DNA of 64,000 bases, taken from assembly GCA_017645785.1 (NCBI GenBank), contig JAGCNW010000019.1:1-64000 (forward strand), given 5' to 3'. This DNA comes from Treponema sp. Lineage in GTDB: Bacteria; Spirochaetota; Spirochaetia; Treponematales; Treponemataceae. A program made the translations under genes and the position numbers. The notes below the pieces were generated by a model. It searched no databases. It was not told the origin of the DNA and saw only the letters and a list, made by a program, of their open reading frames with translations. Positions 55,398-62,731 of this stretch are shown in pieces (the first letter of the stretch is position 1; each line of letters opens with the position of its first letter).

Positions 55398-55450
55398 ACG
55401 CGTTAGTCAAAAGATGACATCCAGAAATCTCTTGACAGACACGATTTAGA

Positions 55451-56299
55451 CTATCTCAACAATCCAAGAACGTTCTGAGACTGTGAGTTGGCCTGAGCGA
55501 GCATCGCGGTTCCAGACTGTGTGAGAATCTGGTTCTTTGTATACTCTACCATTTCGGCAGCCATGTCGGTGTCGCGGATGCGAGACTCGGCGGCCTGAAG
55601 GTTTTCGGCAGCAACTTGAACGCCGTTTGACGCCATTTCAAAGCGGTTCTGGTAGGCGCCAAGGTCGGCGCGCTGCTTGTTAACCGTCTTCAAAGCTTCG
55701 TCGATTGTTCCAATCGCCGTGTTGGCGCTGTCAGGCGTAGCGATGCTAACCTGCTCGTCTGTGCCCTGAGAGCCCTTGAGTCCAAGAGCCTGAGCGGTCA
55801 TAGTGCCAATGTATACTCTCGCGTTCTGGTCCATGTTGGCGCCAATCTGGAACTGCATGATTCTTTCAGAGTTCTCGGCAAAGCCGCCTGTAAGAATGTT
55901 CATGCCGTTGAATTGAGCCTGGCTGGCGATGCGGTCAACTTCAGATACAAGCTGAGAAACCTCTACCTGAATCTGCATGCGGTCTTCGTCGGAATAGATT
56001 CCGTTGGCAGACTGCACTGAAAGTTCGCGGATGCGCTGGAGAATGTCTGTAGTTTCCTGCAAATATCCTTCTGTGGCCTGGATAAAAGAAACGCCGTTCT
56101 GGATGTTTCTGTTAGCCTGGTTCAATCCGCGGACCTGGCTGCGCATCTTTTCAGATACAGCCAATCCTGAAGCGTCGTCGCCGGCGCGGTTGATCTTTTC
56201 GCCTGAGCTGAGTTTTTCAATGTTGCCCATGATGGCGTCATTTGACATGCCAAGTGTGCGATCAGCATACAAAGCGCTCATGTTGTGGTTAATAATCAT
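55451..56299 (-). CDS. flaB: Flagellin FlaB (proximal copy)
   Basis: Core flagellin of the periplasmic flagellum. The 282-residue protein has no signal peptide, as expected, and opens [21 protein letters not shown]; the N-terminal D0/D1 region carries [24 protein letters not shown] and the C-terminal part ends [19 protein letters not shown]. It is very similar to the second flaB at 56651 but 4 residues shorter in the middle. The ATG has GGAGGG before it; an earlier in-frame start lies in the leader. A sigma-70-like promoter lies far upstream, giving a leader of about 230 nt. Confidence 0.96.
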   Translation of the reverse strand: MIINHNMSALYADRTLGMSNDAIMGNIEKLSSGEKINRAGDDASGLAVSEKMRSQVRGLNQANRNIQNGVSFIQATEGYLQETTDILQRIRELSVQSANGIYSDEDRMQIQVEVSQLVSEVDRIASQAQFNGMNILTGGFAENSERIMQFQIGANMDQNARVYIGTMTAQALGLKGSQGTDEQVSIATPDSANTAIGTIDEALKTVNKQRADLGAYQNRFEMASNGVQVAAENLQAAESRIRDTDMAAEMVEYTKNQILTQSGTAMLAQANSQSQNVLGLLR

Positions 56300-56531
56300 G
56301 TTAAGCCCTCCATGTGTTATAAACTGCATTACGTCTTGCAATGCGTCCTGTTCGCGCGGGCGATGCCGGTTTATGCGCCCCCGGCACGTTTCAACCCCAT
56401 TGCGGCAGGGATAAAGGCTCTTTTTGGCCCAAATTCAGGCTAAAAGCCCTTATCCCCGCCGCCGCTCGCAGCGCATGGCTGGCTTGCTATATGTCAAAGA
56501 TCAAAGCGCGGTTGAAAGCGCGCCTATAGTT
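56300..56531 (-). promoter_or_regulatory. Structured leader of the proximal flaB mRNA
   Basis: No gene is seen in this stretch. The predicted mRNA leader folds as a long imperfect stem: GCGGCAGGGATAA (56402-56414) pairs with 56450-56462 with one mismatch, continuing through GGCT/AGCC. A second stem GCCGG/CCGGC lies at 56365-56385. Near the start codon are ACAGGAC (minus strand, about 56345-56351) and ATGGAGG at the Shine-Dalgarno, both GGA-containing sites. No known riboswitch class is recognised. Confidence 0.5.
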
Positions 56532-56537
56532 ACTACA

Positions 56538-56566
56538 ATTTTAGAACGATTTTAGCGATTTGTCAA
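56538..56566 (-). promoter_or_regulatory. Sigma-70-like promoter of the proximal flaB
   Basis: Minus strand: perfect TTGACA (56566-56561), 17-bp spacer, TAAAAT (56543-56538). It differs in type from the sigma-28-like promoter of the other flaB. Confidence 0.72.
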
Positions 56567-56574
56567 GGACATTT

Positions 56575-56636
56575 ACAAGAAAAGGGGAGGGCAAGGAAAT
56601 CATTTCGGCTTCCTCGTCCGTCCCCTCCTCTTGCTT
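56575..56636 (-). terminator. Terminator of the distal flaB
   Basis: Downstream of the flaB stop at 56651, GGAGGGGACGGACGAGGAA can pair imperfectly with TTCCTTGCCCTCC and is followed by CCTTTTCTTG in the minus direction. The stem has several mismatches. Confidence 0.6.
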
Positions 56637-56650
56637 TATTTGATGTCAGA

Positions 56651-57511
56651 CTATCTCAAGAGCGACAAAACGTTCTGGCTCTGTGTGTTCGCCTGGGCGA
56701 GCATCGCAGTTCCGGCCTGCTGGAGGACTGAGTTCTTTGTGAACTCAACCATCTGAGCGGCCATGTCTGTGTCGCGGATGCGGCTTTCAGAAGCCTGGAG
56801 GTTCTCGGCGCCGATGTCGAGGCCGCGAACTGAGTACTCCATGCGGTTCTGGTAGGCGCCAAGGTCGGCGCGCTGCTTGTTGATCTTCTTGAGGGCTTCG
56901 TCGATTACGCCGATAGCGTGGTTGGCGTCATCCGGAGCGGCCAAGGTGATCTTGTCGCCAGTTCCGATTTCGCGAACTCCAAGGGCTTCGGCTGTCATTG
57001 TGCCGATGAAAACCTGCATTCTCTGGTCCATGTTGGCGCCAATGTGGAACCACATAGAGCCTGTGACGTTGTTTTCGCCAGTGGGCTGGGCAAAGCGGCC
57101 AGTGAGCATGTTCATGCCGTTGAACTGGGCGCTAGAAGCGATGCGGTCAACCTCAGAAACGAGGGCGCTTACTTCTACCTGGATCTGCATGCGGTCTTCG
57201 TCGGAATAGATTCCGTTAGAGGCCTGAACAGCAAGCTCGCGGATGCGCTGCATGATGTCGGTTGTCTCCTGGAGATATCCTTCCGTTGTCTGGATGAAGC
57301 TGATGCCGTTTTGGGCGTTCTCTGAAGCCTGGTTCAAGCCGCGAATCTGGGCGCGCATTTTTTCAGAAACAGCAAGTCCTGAAGCGTCGTCGCCGGCGCG
57401 GTTGATTCTTTCGCCTGAAGAGAGTTTTTCCATGTCTTTGGAGAGACCAAGACCCGTTACGCCGAGTTGACGATTGGCGTACATAGCTGACATGTTGTGG
57501 TTGATAACCAT
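56651..57511 (-). CDS. flaB: Flagellin FlaB (distal copy)
   Basis: Second core flagellin, 286 residues, without signal peptide. It starts [20 protein letters not shown] and ends [19 protein letters not shown], with the D0/D1 segments nearly the same as the neighbour. The variable centre differs ([31 protein letters not shown]). Multiple FlaB proteins are normal in treponemes. GGAGGAAATCT precedes the ATG; a hairpin with an AGGA loop lies about 28 nt upstream. It has its own sigma-28-like promoter. Confidence 0.96.
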   Translation of the reverse strand: MVINHNMSAMYANRQLGVTGLGLSKDMEKLSSGERINRAGDDASGLAVSEKMRAQIRGLNQASENAQNGISFIQTTEGYLQETTDIMQRIRELAVQASNGIYSDEDRMQIQVEVSALVSEVDRIASSAQFNGMNMLTGRFAQPTGENNVTGSMWFHIGANMDQRMQVFIGTMTAEALGVREIGTGDKITLAAPDDANHAIGVIDEALKKINKQRADLGAYQNRMEYSVRGLDIGAENLQASESRIRDTDMAAQMVEFTKNSVLQQAGTAMLAQANTQSQNVLSLLR

Positions 57512-57672
57512 AGATTTCCTCCTTGGAAATATGTCGATGAGCAAAATCCTTTTTGCTCCAAAAGTATAAAAATGCGCTTCAGCATAACAAGGCTACATCC
57601 ACGCAGTTTTATACTGATTCGTTTGAAGTCGGTTCCGTACGGAACTTTGCCCTTCATAACTCTTCATAATTA
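57512..57672 (-). promoter_or_regulatory. Leader of the distal flaB with hairpin and palindrome
   Basis: No gene seen. It holds a perfect 8-bp hairpin (GAGCAAAA, loop, TTTTGCTC; 57539-57558) whose loop in the mRNA reads AGGA, 28 nt before the ATG, and a 14-bp perfect palindrome GTTCCGTACGGAAC at 57632-57645. The hairpin loop plus the GGAGG Shine-Dalgarno resemble a paired CsrA-binding arrangement as in Bacillus hag. Confidence 0.5.
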
Positions 57673-57700
57673 TTTTCGGCCGCCTTTTGAAAAAACTTTA
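57673..57700 (-). promoter_or_regulatory. Sigma-28 (FliA)-type promoter of the distal flaB
   Basis: Minus strand: TAAAGTTT (57700-57693) and GCCGAAAA (57680-57673). The enterobacterial consensus is TAAA-N15-GCCGATAA; here the spacer from TAAA is 16 and only one base of the -10 differs. Confidence 0.72.
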
Positions 57701-57765
57701 GCGAATTTTTTAAAAAAAAGCGAAATTTTTCGAAAAAAAGCGTTTTTTTGCGAATTTTTAGAAAA
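57701..57765. promoter_or_regulatory. Helically phased A/T tracts upstream of the flagellin promoter
   Basis: Runs of 5-8 A or T lie at 57704-57710, 57712-57719, 57723-57730, 57733-57739, 57743-57749 and 57753-57759, each separated by CG or GCG, with centres about 10 bp apart. Such DNA is intrinsically curved and can act as an upstream activating element. Confidence 0.65.
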
Positions 57766-57773
57766 GATTAAGG

Positions 57774-57949
57774 AAAAAGCGGCAAAAAGCGGCGCGAAGG
57801 AGTCGGGCGGTCGGCGGAAACACTCATTTTGCCCCTGCCGCGCAAGCGGCAGACGTAAATAGTTTCAAGGGGCAAAATGCGTGTAGCGACGATATCTAGC
57901 GGTTCCGCAGACCGTACGACGACTGGGAGTCGCTTTTTGCCGCCTTTTT
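57774..57949. repeat. 176-bp nested inverted repeat
   Basis: Four pairs of arms are nested: 57774-57791 with 57931-57949 (one bulge), CGGTCGGCGGAA (57808-57819) with 57903-57914 (one mismatch), CATTTTGCCCC (57825-57835) with 57869-57879 (perfect), and CTGCCGC/GCGGCAG (57835-57841, 57846-57852) around GCAA. T runs flank both ends. It fills the gap between distal flaB and rdgB. Could be a structured RNA, a mobile palindromic element or an elaborate rdgB terminator. Confidence 0.6.
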
Positions 57950-57956
57950 GGTCAGT

Positions 57957-58631
57957 TTACAATTTTTTTATTATTTCTAAAATGGCGCGGGTAGCTTTTC
58001 CGCGGTGCGAAATGGCGTTTTTTTCGTCGGCGGACAGCTCCGCCACTGTCTTTTTGTATTGTGGTAGGTAGATTATAGGGTCGTATCCAAAGCCGCCGGT
58101 TCCGCGCGCGTCCTCAATCCGCTCGATTACGCTACCTTCCATCGTCTCTTGGGCGATAAAAAAGCGGCTGGGATTTACTAAAAGCACCATCGAGCAGGCG
58201 TAATGGCAGCTTCGGGAACCGTTTTGGTACAAAAATCCGTTTTTTGGCGTTCCGGCGGCAACAGCCGCGCTTGTTTGTTCTATAAGAAAGCGGTTTTGCT
58301 CGTCCTGGCTGATTTTGCTTCCGTCGGGCTTTCCCCTCATAAAGTCGGGGCCCGCGTAGCGCGCGGACCAAACGCCCGGCGCTCCGTCCAAGGCGTCCAC
58401 GCAAATGCCCGAGTCGTCCGCCATAACAAGCGGCGGCTCCTTTTCGAGCGAGCGGGCTTTATGCCACAAGTCCAAGGCCTTTATCATCGAGTTTTGGTAA
58501 AAGTCCGTTCCTGTTTCCTCGGGATCAAAGTCGATTCCCATTTCCTTTGGTATGACAACTTCAAAGTCCGGCAAAACCTGGCTGATTTCGCGCTTTTTGT
58601 TAAGGTTTCCTGTGGCAAGATAGATTTTCAT
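57957..58631 (-). CDS. rdgB: XTP/dITP pyrophosphatase (RdgB/HAM1)
   Basis: House-cleaning enzyme that hydrolyses dITP and XTP to monophosphates. The 224-residue protein has LATGNLNKKREISQVL at the start, MADDSGICVDALDGAPGVWSARYAG, GFGYDPIIYLPQYKKTVAELSADEKNAISHRGKA, all family signatures. The start is ATG at 58631; an earlier in-frame start lies at the -35 box. No Shine-Dalgarno is present and the promoter is 7 nt from the ATG. Confidence 0.96.
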   Translation of the reverse strand: MKIYLATGNLNKKREISQVLPDFEVVIPKEMGIDFDPEETGTDFYQNSMIKALDLWHKARSLEKEPPLVMADDSGICVDALDGAPGVWSARYAGPDFMRGKPDGSKISQDEQNRFLIEQTSAAVAAGTPKNGFLYQNGSRSCHYACSMVLLVNPSRFFIAQETMEGSVIERIEDARGTGGFGYDPIIYLPQYKKTVAELSADEKNAISHRGKATRAILEIIKKL

Positions 58632-58638
58632 AGGCGGA

Positions 58639-58667
58639 ATGATAGCGAAAATGCGGGCGAATGGCAA
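58639..58667 (-). promoter_or_regulatory. rdgB promoter, start-codon proximal
   Basis: Minus strand: TTGCCA (58667-58662), 17-bp spacer, TATCAT (58644-58639), then 7 nt and ATG. Confidence 0.6.
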
Positions 58668-58788
58668 GCGGACAAAACAGGCTTTTTAGGCGCGCAAGAA
58701 AAAGGCCCGCGCTTTTTTAAGCGCTTGGGAACTTGGCGCGTTTTTTGCTTACATCAAGCAATAAAACCAAAAGTTGAGGTGGGAAAAA

Positions 58789-59748
58789 GTGATTGAAGAC
58801 TGCGAGTTGGACTCGATTCCAAAATTGTTGGAACTGGGAAAGATGACAAAAAAAGAAGCTGTGATGAAAATCATGCAAGTTGTTTACACCAATCCAGGCC
58901 GCTTTAATTTGCTGGACATGGATGAGGACGAACGCAGCGACTTTTTGCTGGACGCGTTTAAGAGGTTTGACGGGCTGCTTGACCGCTACAAGAAAAGCGT
59001 TGGATCTTTGGGCGCGTATATTTATTATTCGATTTCCGGAATCAAAATGACATGGGCAAGGAAAAAGGGGGAAGAGCTGTCCATAAAGCGGGCGATAAGG
59101 AGAGACTTTAAAAACATTTACGAAAACGCCCTGGAAAAGAGCGAGCGTTTGGCCAAGGCGAATGACGACCTGATGAGGCTCAAGGACGCCGGCATGGGCG
59201 GAAGCGACGAGCCCCTTGTGTTCACAAGAATTTTGGGCCGGCGGTCGAATTATTTGGAGACAAAGGAAATCTTTTACAAAAAGAGGGCGGCCTTTGTGCT
59301 GGCGTTAAAATCCGCTTGGTATCTTGACGACAAAAAGCTTGGGGCAATTTGCGACTATTGCAAGCTTCCCCAAAAATCCTTCTTTAAAACCGCTTTCATA
59401 ATAAAAAGGAGCCTTGTTGAGCGGAGCGAAAAGCGGGCCAAAATAGAGGAAATGAGAGACAAGGCTTGGCTTTTTGTTTGCAAATATCGCGAGGAGCTTG
59501 CCCGACTGGACCCCAAGTGCGAACGGTTCAAGCTTGTGAAAAAAAGATTGGAATACCAGTTGAACTCTTGGAAAAACAAGAACAAGATTTTGCAGAGCTA
59601 TCAATTGTCCTTGTCGCCCAGAAACAAGGACTTGGCCAAAATGTTGAAGATAAAGTCCTACCGCTTGAGCGTGTTCCTAAACTACGCGAAAAAAATGGCG
59701 GCTGCCGGCGAGACCTTGTTCCCGGAGCGGGAGCGCGAGGACGAGTGA
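58789..59748 (+). CDS. Helical protein with a weak sigma-factor-like layout
   Basis: A 319-residue, very basic, all-helical protein. Residues about 40-90 (SDFLLDAFKRFDGLLDRYKKSVGSLGAYIYYSISGIKMTWARKK) resemble sigma region 2, where an acidic/aromatic helix is followed by Gly-x-(F/L)-x-x-Y and a basic end. The C-terminal PRNKDLAKMLKIKSYRLSVFLNYAKKM reads like a helix-turn-helix. The similarity is only by eye. GTG start with GAGGTGG 6 nt upstream; a TTG before it overlaps that site. An alternative is an unrelated treponemal DNA-binding protein. Confidence 0.6.
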   Translation: MIEDCELDSIPKLLELGKMTKKEAVMKIMQVVYTNPGRFNLLDMDEDERSDFLLDAFKRFDGLLDRYKKSVGSLGAYIYYSISGIKMTWARKKGEELSIKRAIRRDFKNIYENALEKSERLAKANDDLMRLKDAGMGGSDEPLVFTRILGRRSNYLETKEIFYKKRAAFVLALKSAWYLDDKKLGAICDYCKLPQKSFFKTAFIIKRSLVERSEKRAKIEEMRDKAWLFVCKYREELARLDPKCERFKLVKKRLEYQLNSWKNKNKILQSYQLSLSPRNKDLAKMLKIKSYRLSVFLNYAKKMAAAGETLFPEREREDE

Positions 59749-59772
59749 GCGAAGGAGGAAGCGTAAGGCTTC

Positions 59773-59801
59773 TTGACACTGCAACAATTCTTTCATATTA
59801 T
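59773..59801 (+). promoter_or_regulatory. Promoter of the pan-coa operon
   Basis: Perfect TTGACA at 59773-59778, 17-bp spacer, TATTAT at 59796-59801. Leader of about 88 nt, with no recognised riboswitch. Confidence 0.72.
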
Positions 59802-59896
59802 TATAAGCGTGAATGACGACTCCGTCGGAGCGGCAATTCGCGCTTGTTTTTTTATCAAAGCGAAAAAGACTTGATCACTTTAAAAGGACAGGTACT

Positions 59897-60667
59897 ATGA
59901 CAGTTCTAGACTTTCCCGCCTTCAAAAAAGAGGGCAAGAAAATTTCCATGATCACATGCTACGACGCGGCCTTCGCCAAAATCGTAGGAGCCTCAAACGT
60001 TGACTGCATTCTTATCGGCGACTCCTGCTCGATGGTAATGCACGGAAAGCCGACGACAGTTTGCGGAACGATGCAAATGATGGTGGACCACACGGCCGCC
60101 GTCCGCGCGGGAACCGACAAATTCATCGTTGGCGACATGCCATTTTTGGCCACAAGAAAATCTTTGGCCGACACGGTCGAGAGCGCTGGCCAGCTTTTGG
60201 CCGCCGGAGCAAACGCCGTTAAGATTGAGCGCATAGACACCCAGGCCGACACAATAAAATATTTGGTTGACTCAGGAATTCCTGTCATGGCGCACCTTGG
60301 CCTTACTCCGCAATTCTTTAACGCGATGGGCGGCCACAAAAAGCAGGGCAAGACTGACAGCGAGGCCGAGCGCATTTACAACGAGGCGCTTTTGGCCGAA
60401 AAGTGCGGCTGCTTTTCAATCGTATTGGAATGCATTCCCGAAGATTTGGCGGGCCGCATAACCCATGCCGTTTCAATTCCCACTATTGGAATCGGAAGCG
60501 GCCGCGACTGCGACGGCCAGGTTTTGGTTTTGCAGGACGCATTGGGAATGACTCAGGGCGCGCCCAAGTTCGCGCATAAGTTTATGGACGGCTGGAATTT
60601 GATTCTTGGCGCGCTCAACGATTACGACGCGGACACAAAAGGATTGTCGGGGCAAGCCCGACAATGA
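59897..60667 (+). CDS. panB: 3-methyl-2-oxobutanoate hydroxymethyltransferase
   Basis: First step of pantothenate synthesis. The 256-residue enzyme has SMITCYDAAFAKIV, ILIGDSCSMVMHG (magnesium-binding Asp), VGDMPF, ANAVKIE, HLGLTPQ and TIGIGSGRDCDGQVLVL. The start is the ATG with AAAGGACAGG upstream; earlier in-frame starts lie by the promoter. The last eight codons (GLSGQARQ) and the stop are supplied by a REP-like repeat that runs into the gap before panC, so the native C-terminus has been replaced. Confidence 0.96.
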   Translation: MTVLDFPAFKKEGKKISMITCYDAAFAKIVGASNVDCILIGDSCSMVMHGKPTTVCGTMQMMVDHTAAVRAGTDKFIVGDMPFLATRKSLADTVESAGQLLAAGANAVKIERIDTQADTIKYLVDSGIPVMAHLGLTPQFFNAMGGHKKQGKTDSEAERIYNEALLAEKCGCFSIVLECIPEDLAGRITHAVSIPTIGIGSGRDCDGQVLVLQDALGMTQGAPKFAHKFMDGWNLILGALNDYDADTKGLSGQARQ

Positions 60668-60717
60668 CAGGGCGCCAGTGGCCTGTCATTCCCGCGCTTG
60701 ACGCGGGAATCTTTTGA
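60648..60717. repeat. REP-like palindromic repeat, copy 3, overlapping the end of panB
   Basis: GATTGTCGGG, loop GCAAG, CCCGACAATGACA, then TGTCATTCCCGCG, loop CTTGA, CGCGGGAATC. The panB stop codon lies in the first half. The element fills most of the gap before panC. Family members also at 11511 and 14836. Confidence 0.85.
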
Positions 60718-60733
60718 CAAACGGAGGACTAAA

Positions 60734-61486
60734 ATGAAAATCATACGAACCGTAAAAGAATTTAAAGAGGAGCGCGCCAAGATTGGCGCCGATAAATCTG
60801 TAGGCTTTGTTCCCACGATGGGCGGCTTGCACGAAGGCCACATGTCGCTGGTAAAAAAATGCCGCGAGAACAACGACGTTACTGTGGTGAGCGTTTACCT
60901 TAATCCCACGCAGTTCAACGACAAAAACGACTTGAACACTTACCCGGCGAACTTTGACGACGACGTCGCTCTTCTCGAAAAAAACGGCTGCGACATTTTG
61001 TTCGCTCCCACATATCCGGAAATGTATCCGGACGACTACAAGTACAAGGTGACCGAAAACGATTTTTCAAAATTGCTTTGCGGGGCCAAGAGGCCGGGTC
61101 ACTTTGACGGCGTTCTCACCGTCGTGATGAAGCTCTTTAACATCGTCCGCCCCAAGAACGCTTACTTTGGCGAGAAGGACTTCCAGCAATACGTTTTGCT
61201 TCGCGAAATGATAAAGGCCTTCTTTATGGACATCAACATCGTTCCTTGTCCGATTGTCCGCCAAGAGGACGGCTTGGCCATCAGTTCCCGCAACAGAAAA
61301 TTGAGCGCCGAGGGCTTGAAAAAAGCTTCGATCTTGCATAAAATTTTGACTGAGAATTCCAGCGTTGACGAAAAGGCCGCCGCTCTTGAAAAAGCGGGCT
61401 TTACCGTTGACTATGTTACAGAGATGGACGGCCGTTTGTACGCGGCGGCTTTCTTGGAAGGCGTGAGGTTGATCGACAATGTCTAA
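60734..61486 (+). CDS. panC: Pantoate-beta-alanine ligase
   Basis: Condenses pantoate and beta-alanine with ATP. The 250-residue protein has VPTMGGLHEGHMSLVKK (HIGH motif), VYLNPTQFND, RPKNAYFGEKDFQQ and AISSRNRKLSAEG (KMSKS-equivalent). The usual length is about 280, so the C-terminal domain is somewhat short, but the active site is complete. GGAGG precedes the ATG, and its stop overlaps coaC by 8 nt. Confidence 0.96.
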   Translation: MKIIRTVKEFKEERAKIGADKSVGFVPTMGGLHEGHMSLVKKCRENNDVTVVSVYLNPTQFNDKNDLNTYPANFDDDVALLEKNGCDILFAPTYPEMYPDDYKYKVTENDFSKLLCGAKRPGHFDGVLTVVMKLFNIVRPKNAYFGEKDFQQYVLLREMIKAFFMDINIVPCPIVRQEDGLAISSRNRKLSAEGLKKASILHKILTENSSVDEKAAALEKAGFTVDYVTEMDGRLYAAAFLEGVRLIDNV

Positions 61487-62024
61487 GATTTTATTGTGCG
61501 TTACAGGCTCGATTTCTTGCTACAAGGCTGCGGAACTTGCAAGCCTTTTAGTGAAGAACGGAAACGAAGTCAAGGTCGTGGCCACCGAAGCGGCGCTCCG
61601 CTTTGTCGGAAAGGCCACCTTTGAAGGCTTGACCAAGAACAAAGTTTATACCGACATGTGGTCCAACGACGAAGACCCGATCGCGCACATTACACTAAGC
61701 CAAAAATGGGCCGACGCGATTTTTGTCTATCCCGCGAGCGCCGACGTCATCAACAAGGCCGCCGCCGGAATCGCCGACACACTTTTGGGCGCGCTTTTCT
61801 TGGCCAACAATTTTCAAAAGCCCTTTGTCGTCGCGCCCGCGATGAACTCGAACATGCTCTTGCACCCGGCGACGCAAAAGTCCTTGCAAACATTGAAGGA
61901 CTGGGGCGCGAAAATATTGGAAAGCGCGCAAGGCCACCTTGCTTGTGGAGACGACGGAGTTGGCCGCTTGGCCGAGCCGTCCGAAGCCTTTGAATTTTTG
62001 AAGGGAGTTTTAGGAACAAAATGA
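61479..62024 (+). CDS. coaC: Phosphopantothenoylcysteine decarboxylase (stand-alone CoaC)
   Basis: FMN-dependent decarboxylase in CoA synthesis. The 181-residue protein has VTGSISCYKAAELASLLVKNG, the active-site histidine in PIAHITLSQKWADAIFVYPASADVINKAAAGIADTLL, PAMNSNM, and the substrate-binding cysteine in LACGDDGVGRL. It is a separate gene rather than the N-terminal half of a CoaBC fusion. ATGA overlap links it to coaB. Confidence 0.92.
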   Translation: MSKILLCVTGSISCYKAAELASLLVKNGNEVKVVATEAALRFVGKATFEGLTKNKVYTDMWSNDEDPIAHITLSQKWADAIFVYPASADVINKAAAGIADTLLGALFLANNFQKPFVVAPAMNSNMLLHPATQKSLQTLKDWGAKILESAQGHLACGDDGVGRLAEPSEAFEFLKGVLGTK

Positions 62025-62731
62025 AAGTCTTGATTACCGGCGGAGGCTGCTCCGAAAAAATCGACGACGTTAGGTCAATCACAAATTTCTCAAGCGGAAA
62101 AACGGCTCTTCAAATCGCAAAGACAATTCAAGACCTTGATCCCGCCGCCGCTATAGATTTCCTTTTAGCCGAAAGCGCCGTCCAGCCCAAAGCCGCCGCA
62201 AAAAGCGGCTTGGACTCGCAGGCTCAAAATGTCACTGTAAAAAACTTCCGCTCGTGCGACGACTTGCAAAAGCTTTTAAAAGAGCAGCTGACTTCAAATT
62301 CTTACGACTTGATTTTTCACGCGGCGGCGGTCAGCGACTACACGGTTCAAAGCGTTGTGGCGGACGGAAAGGAATTTACGCCGGGAAAAATTTCCAAGTT
62401 CAGCGGAGCCGGACAGCTTTTGGTAAAGCTTAAGAAGAATCCCAAGCTTCTGGAGTCGATTCCGGCATGGGCAAAGAAAAAGTCCGCCGCCGCGAAGCTT
62501 GTGGGCTTTAAATTGACTTCGGACGCAAGCCAAGAGGAGAGGGCGGCCGCGGTTCAAAAGCTTTTTTCAGTGAAGAATCCGCCGGACTTTGTAATTTCAA
62601 ACGACCTTAGCGAAATAACTCCCAAGAGCCATCCTTGCGTTTTGTGGCGCAATTACGGCGGCCTCGGAACTATTGTCGCCCGCGGACAAGTTCAAGACAT
62701 TGTGAGGAAAATCTATGCTCTTGGCAGTTGA
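62021..62731 (+). CDS. coaB: Phosphopantothenate-cysteine ligase (stand-alone CoaB)
   Basis: Joins phosphopantothenate and cysteine. The 236-residue protein has ITGGGCSEKIDDVRSITNFSSGKTALQIAKTI (nucleotide-binding start), HAAAVSDYTV, KLVGFKLTSDASQEER and VISNDLSEI. It is the separate-gene type (as in streptococci) and not the fused type usual in many bacteria. It ends inside coaX by 17 nt. Confidence 0.92.
   Translation: MKVLITGGGCSEKIDDVRSITNFSSGKTALQIAKTIQDLDPAAAIDFLLAESAVQPKAAAKSGLDSQAQNVTVKNFRSCDDLQKLLKEQLTSNSYDLIFHAAAVSDYTVQSVVADGKEFTPGKISKFSGAGQLLVKLKKNPKLLESIPAWAKKKSAAAKLVGFKLTSDASQEERAAAVQKLFSVKNPPDFVISNDLSEITPKSHPCVLWRNYGGLGTIVARGQVQDIVRKIYALGS

Noticed and set aside
56388..56402. 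CRISPR-repeat-like GTTTCAACCCC on the plus strand
   Set aside because: Only one copy with no regularly spaced repeats or cas genes; it lies in the leader of the proximal flaB.
57774..57949. Annotation as SRP RNA or 6S RNA
   Set aside because: The conserved SRP GGAAGCAGC-type loop is absent, and no promoter or pairing conservation can be shown for 6S RNA, so it is left as an inverted repeat.
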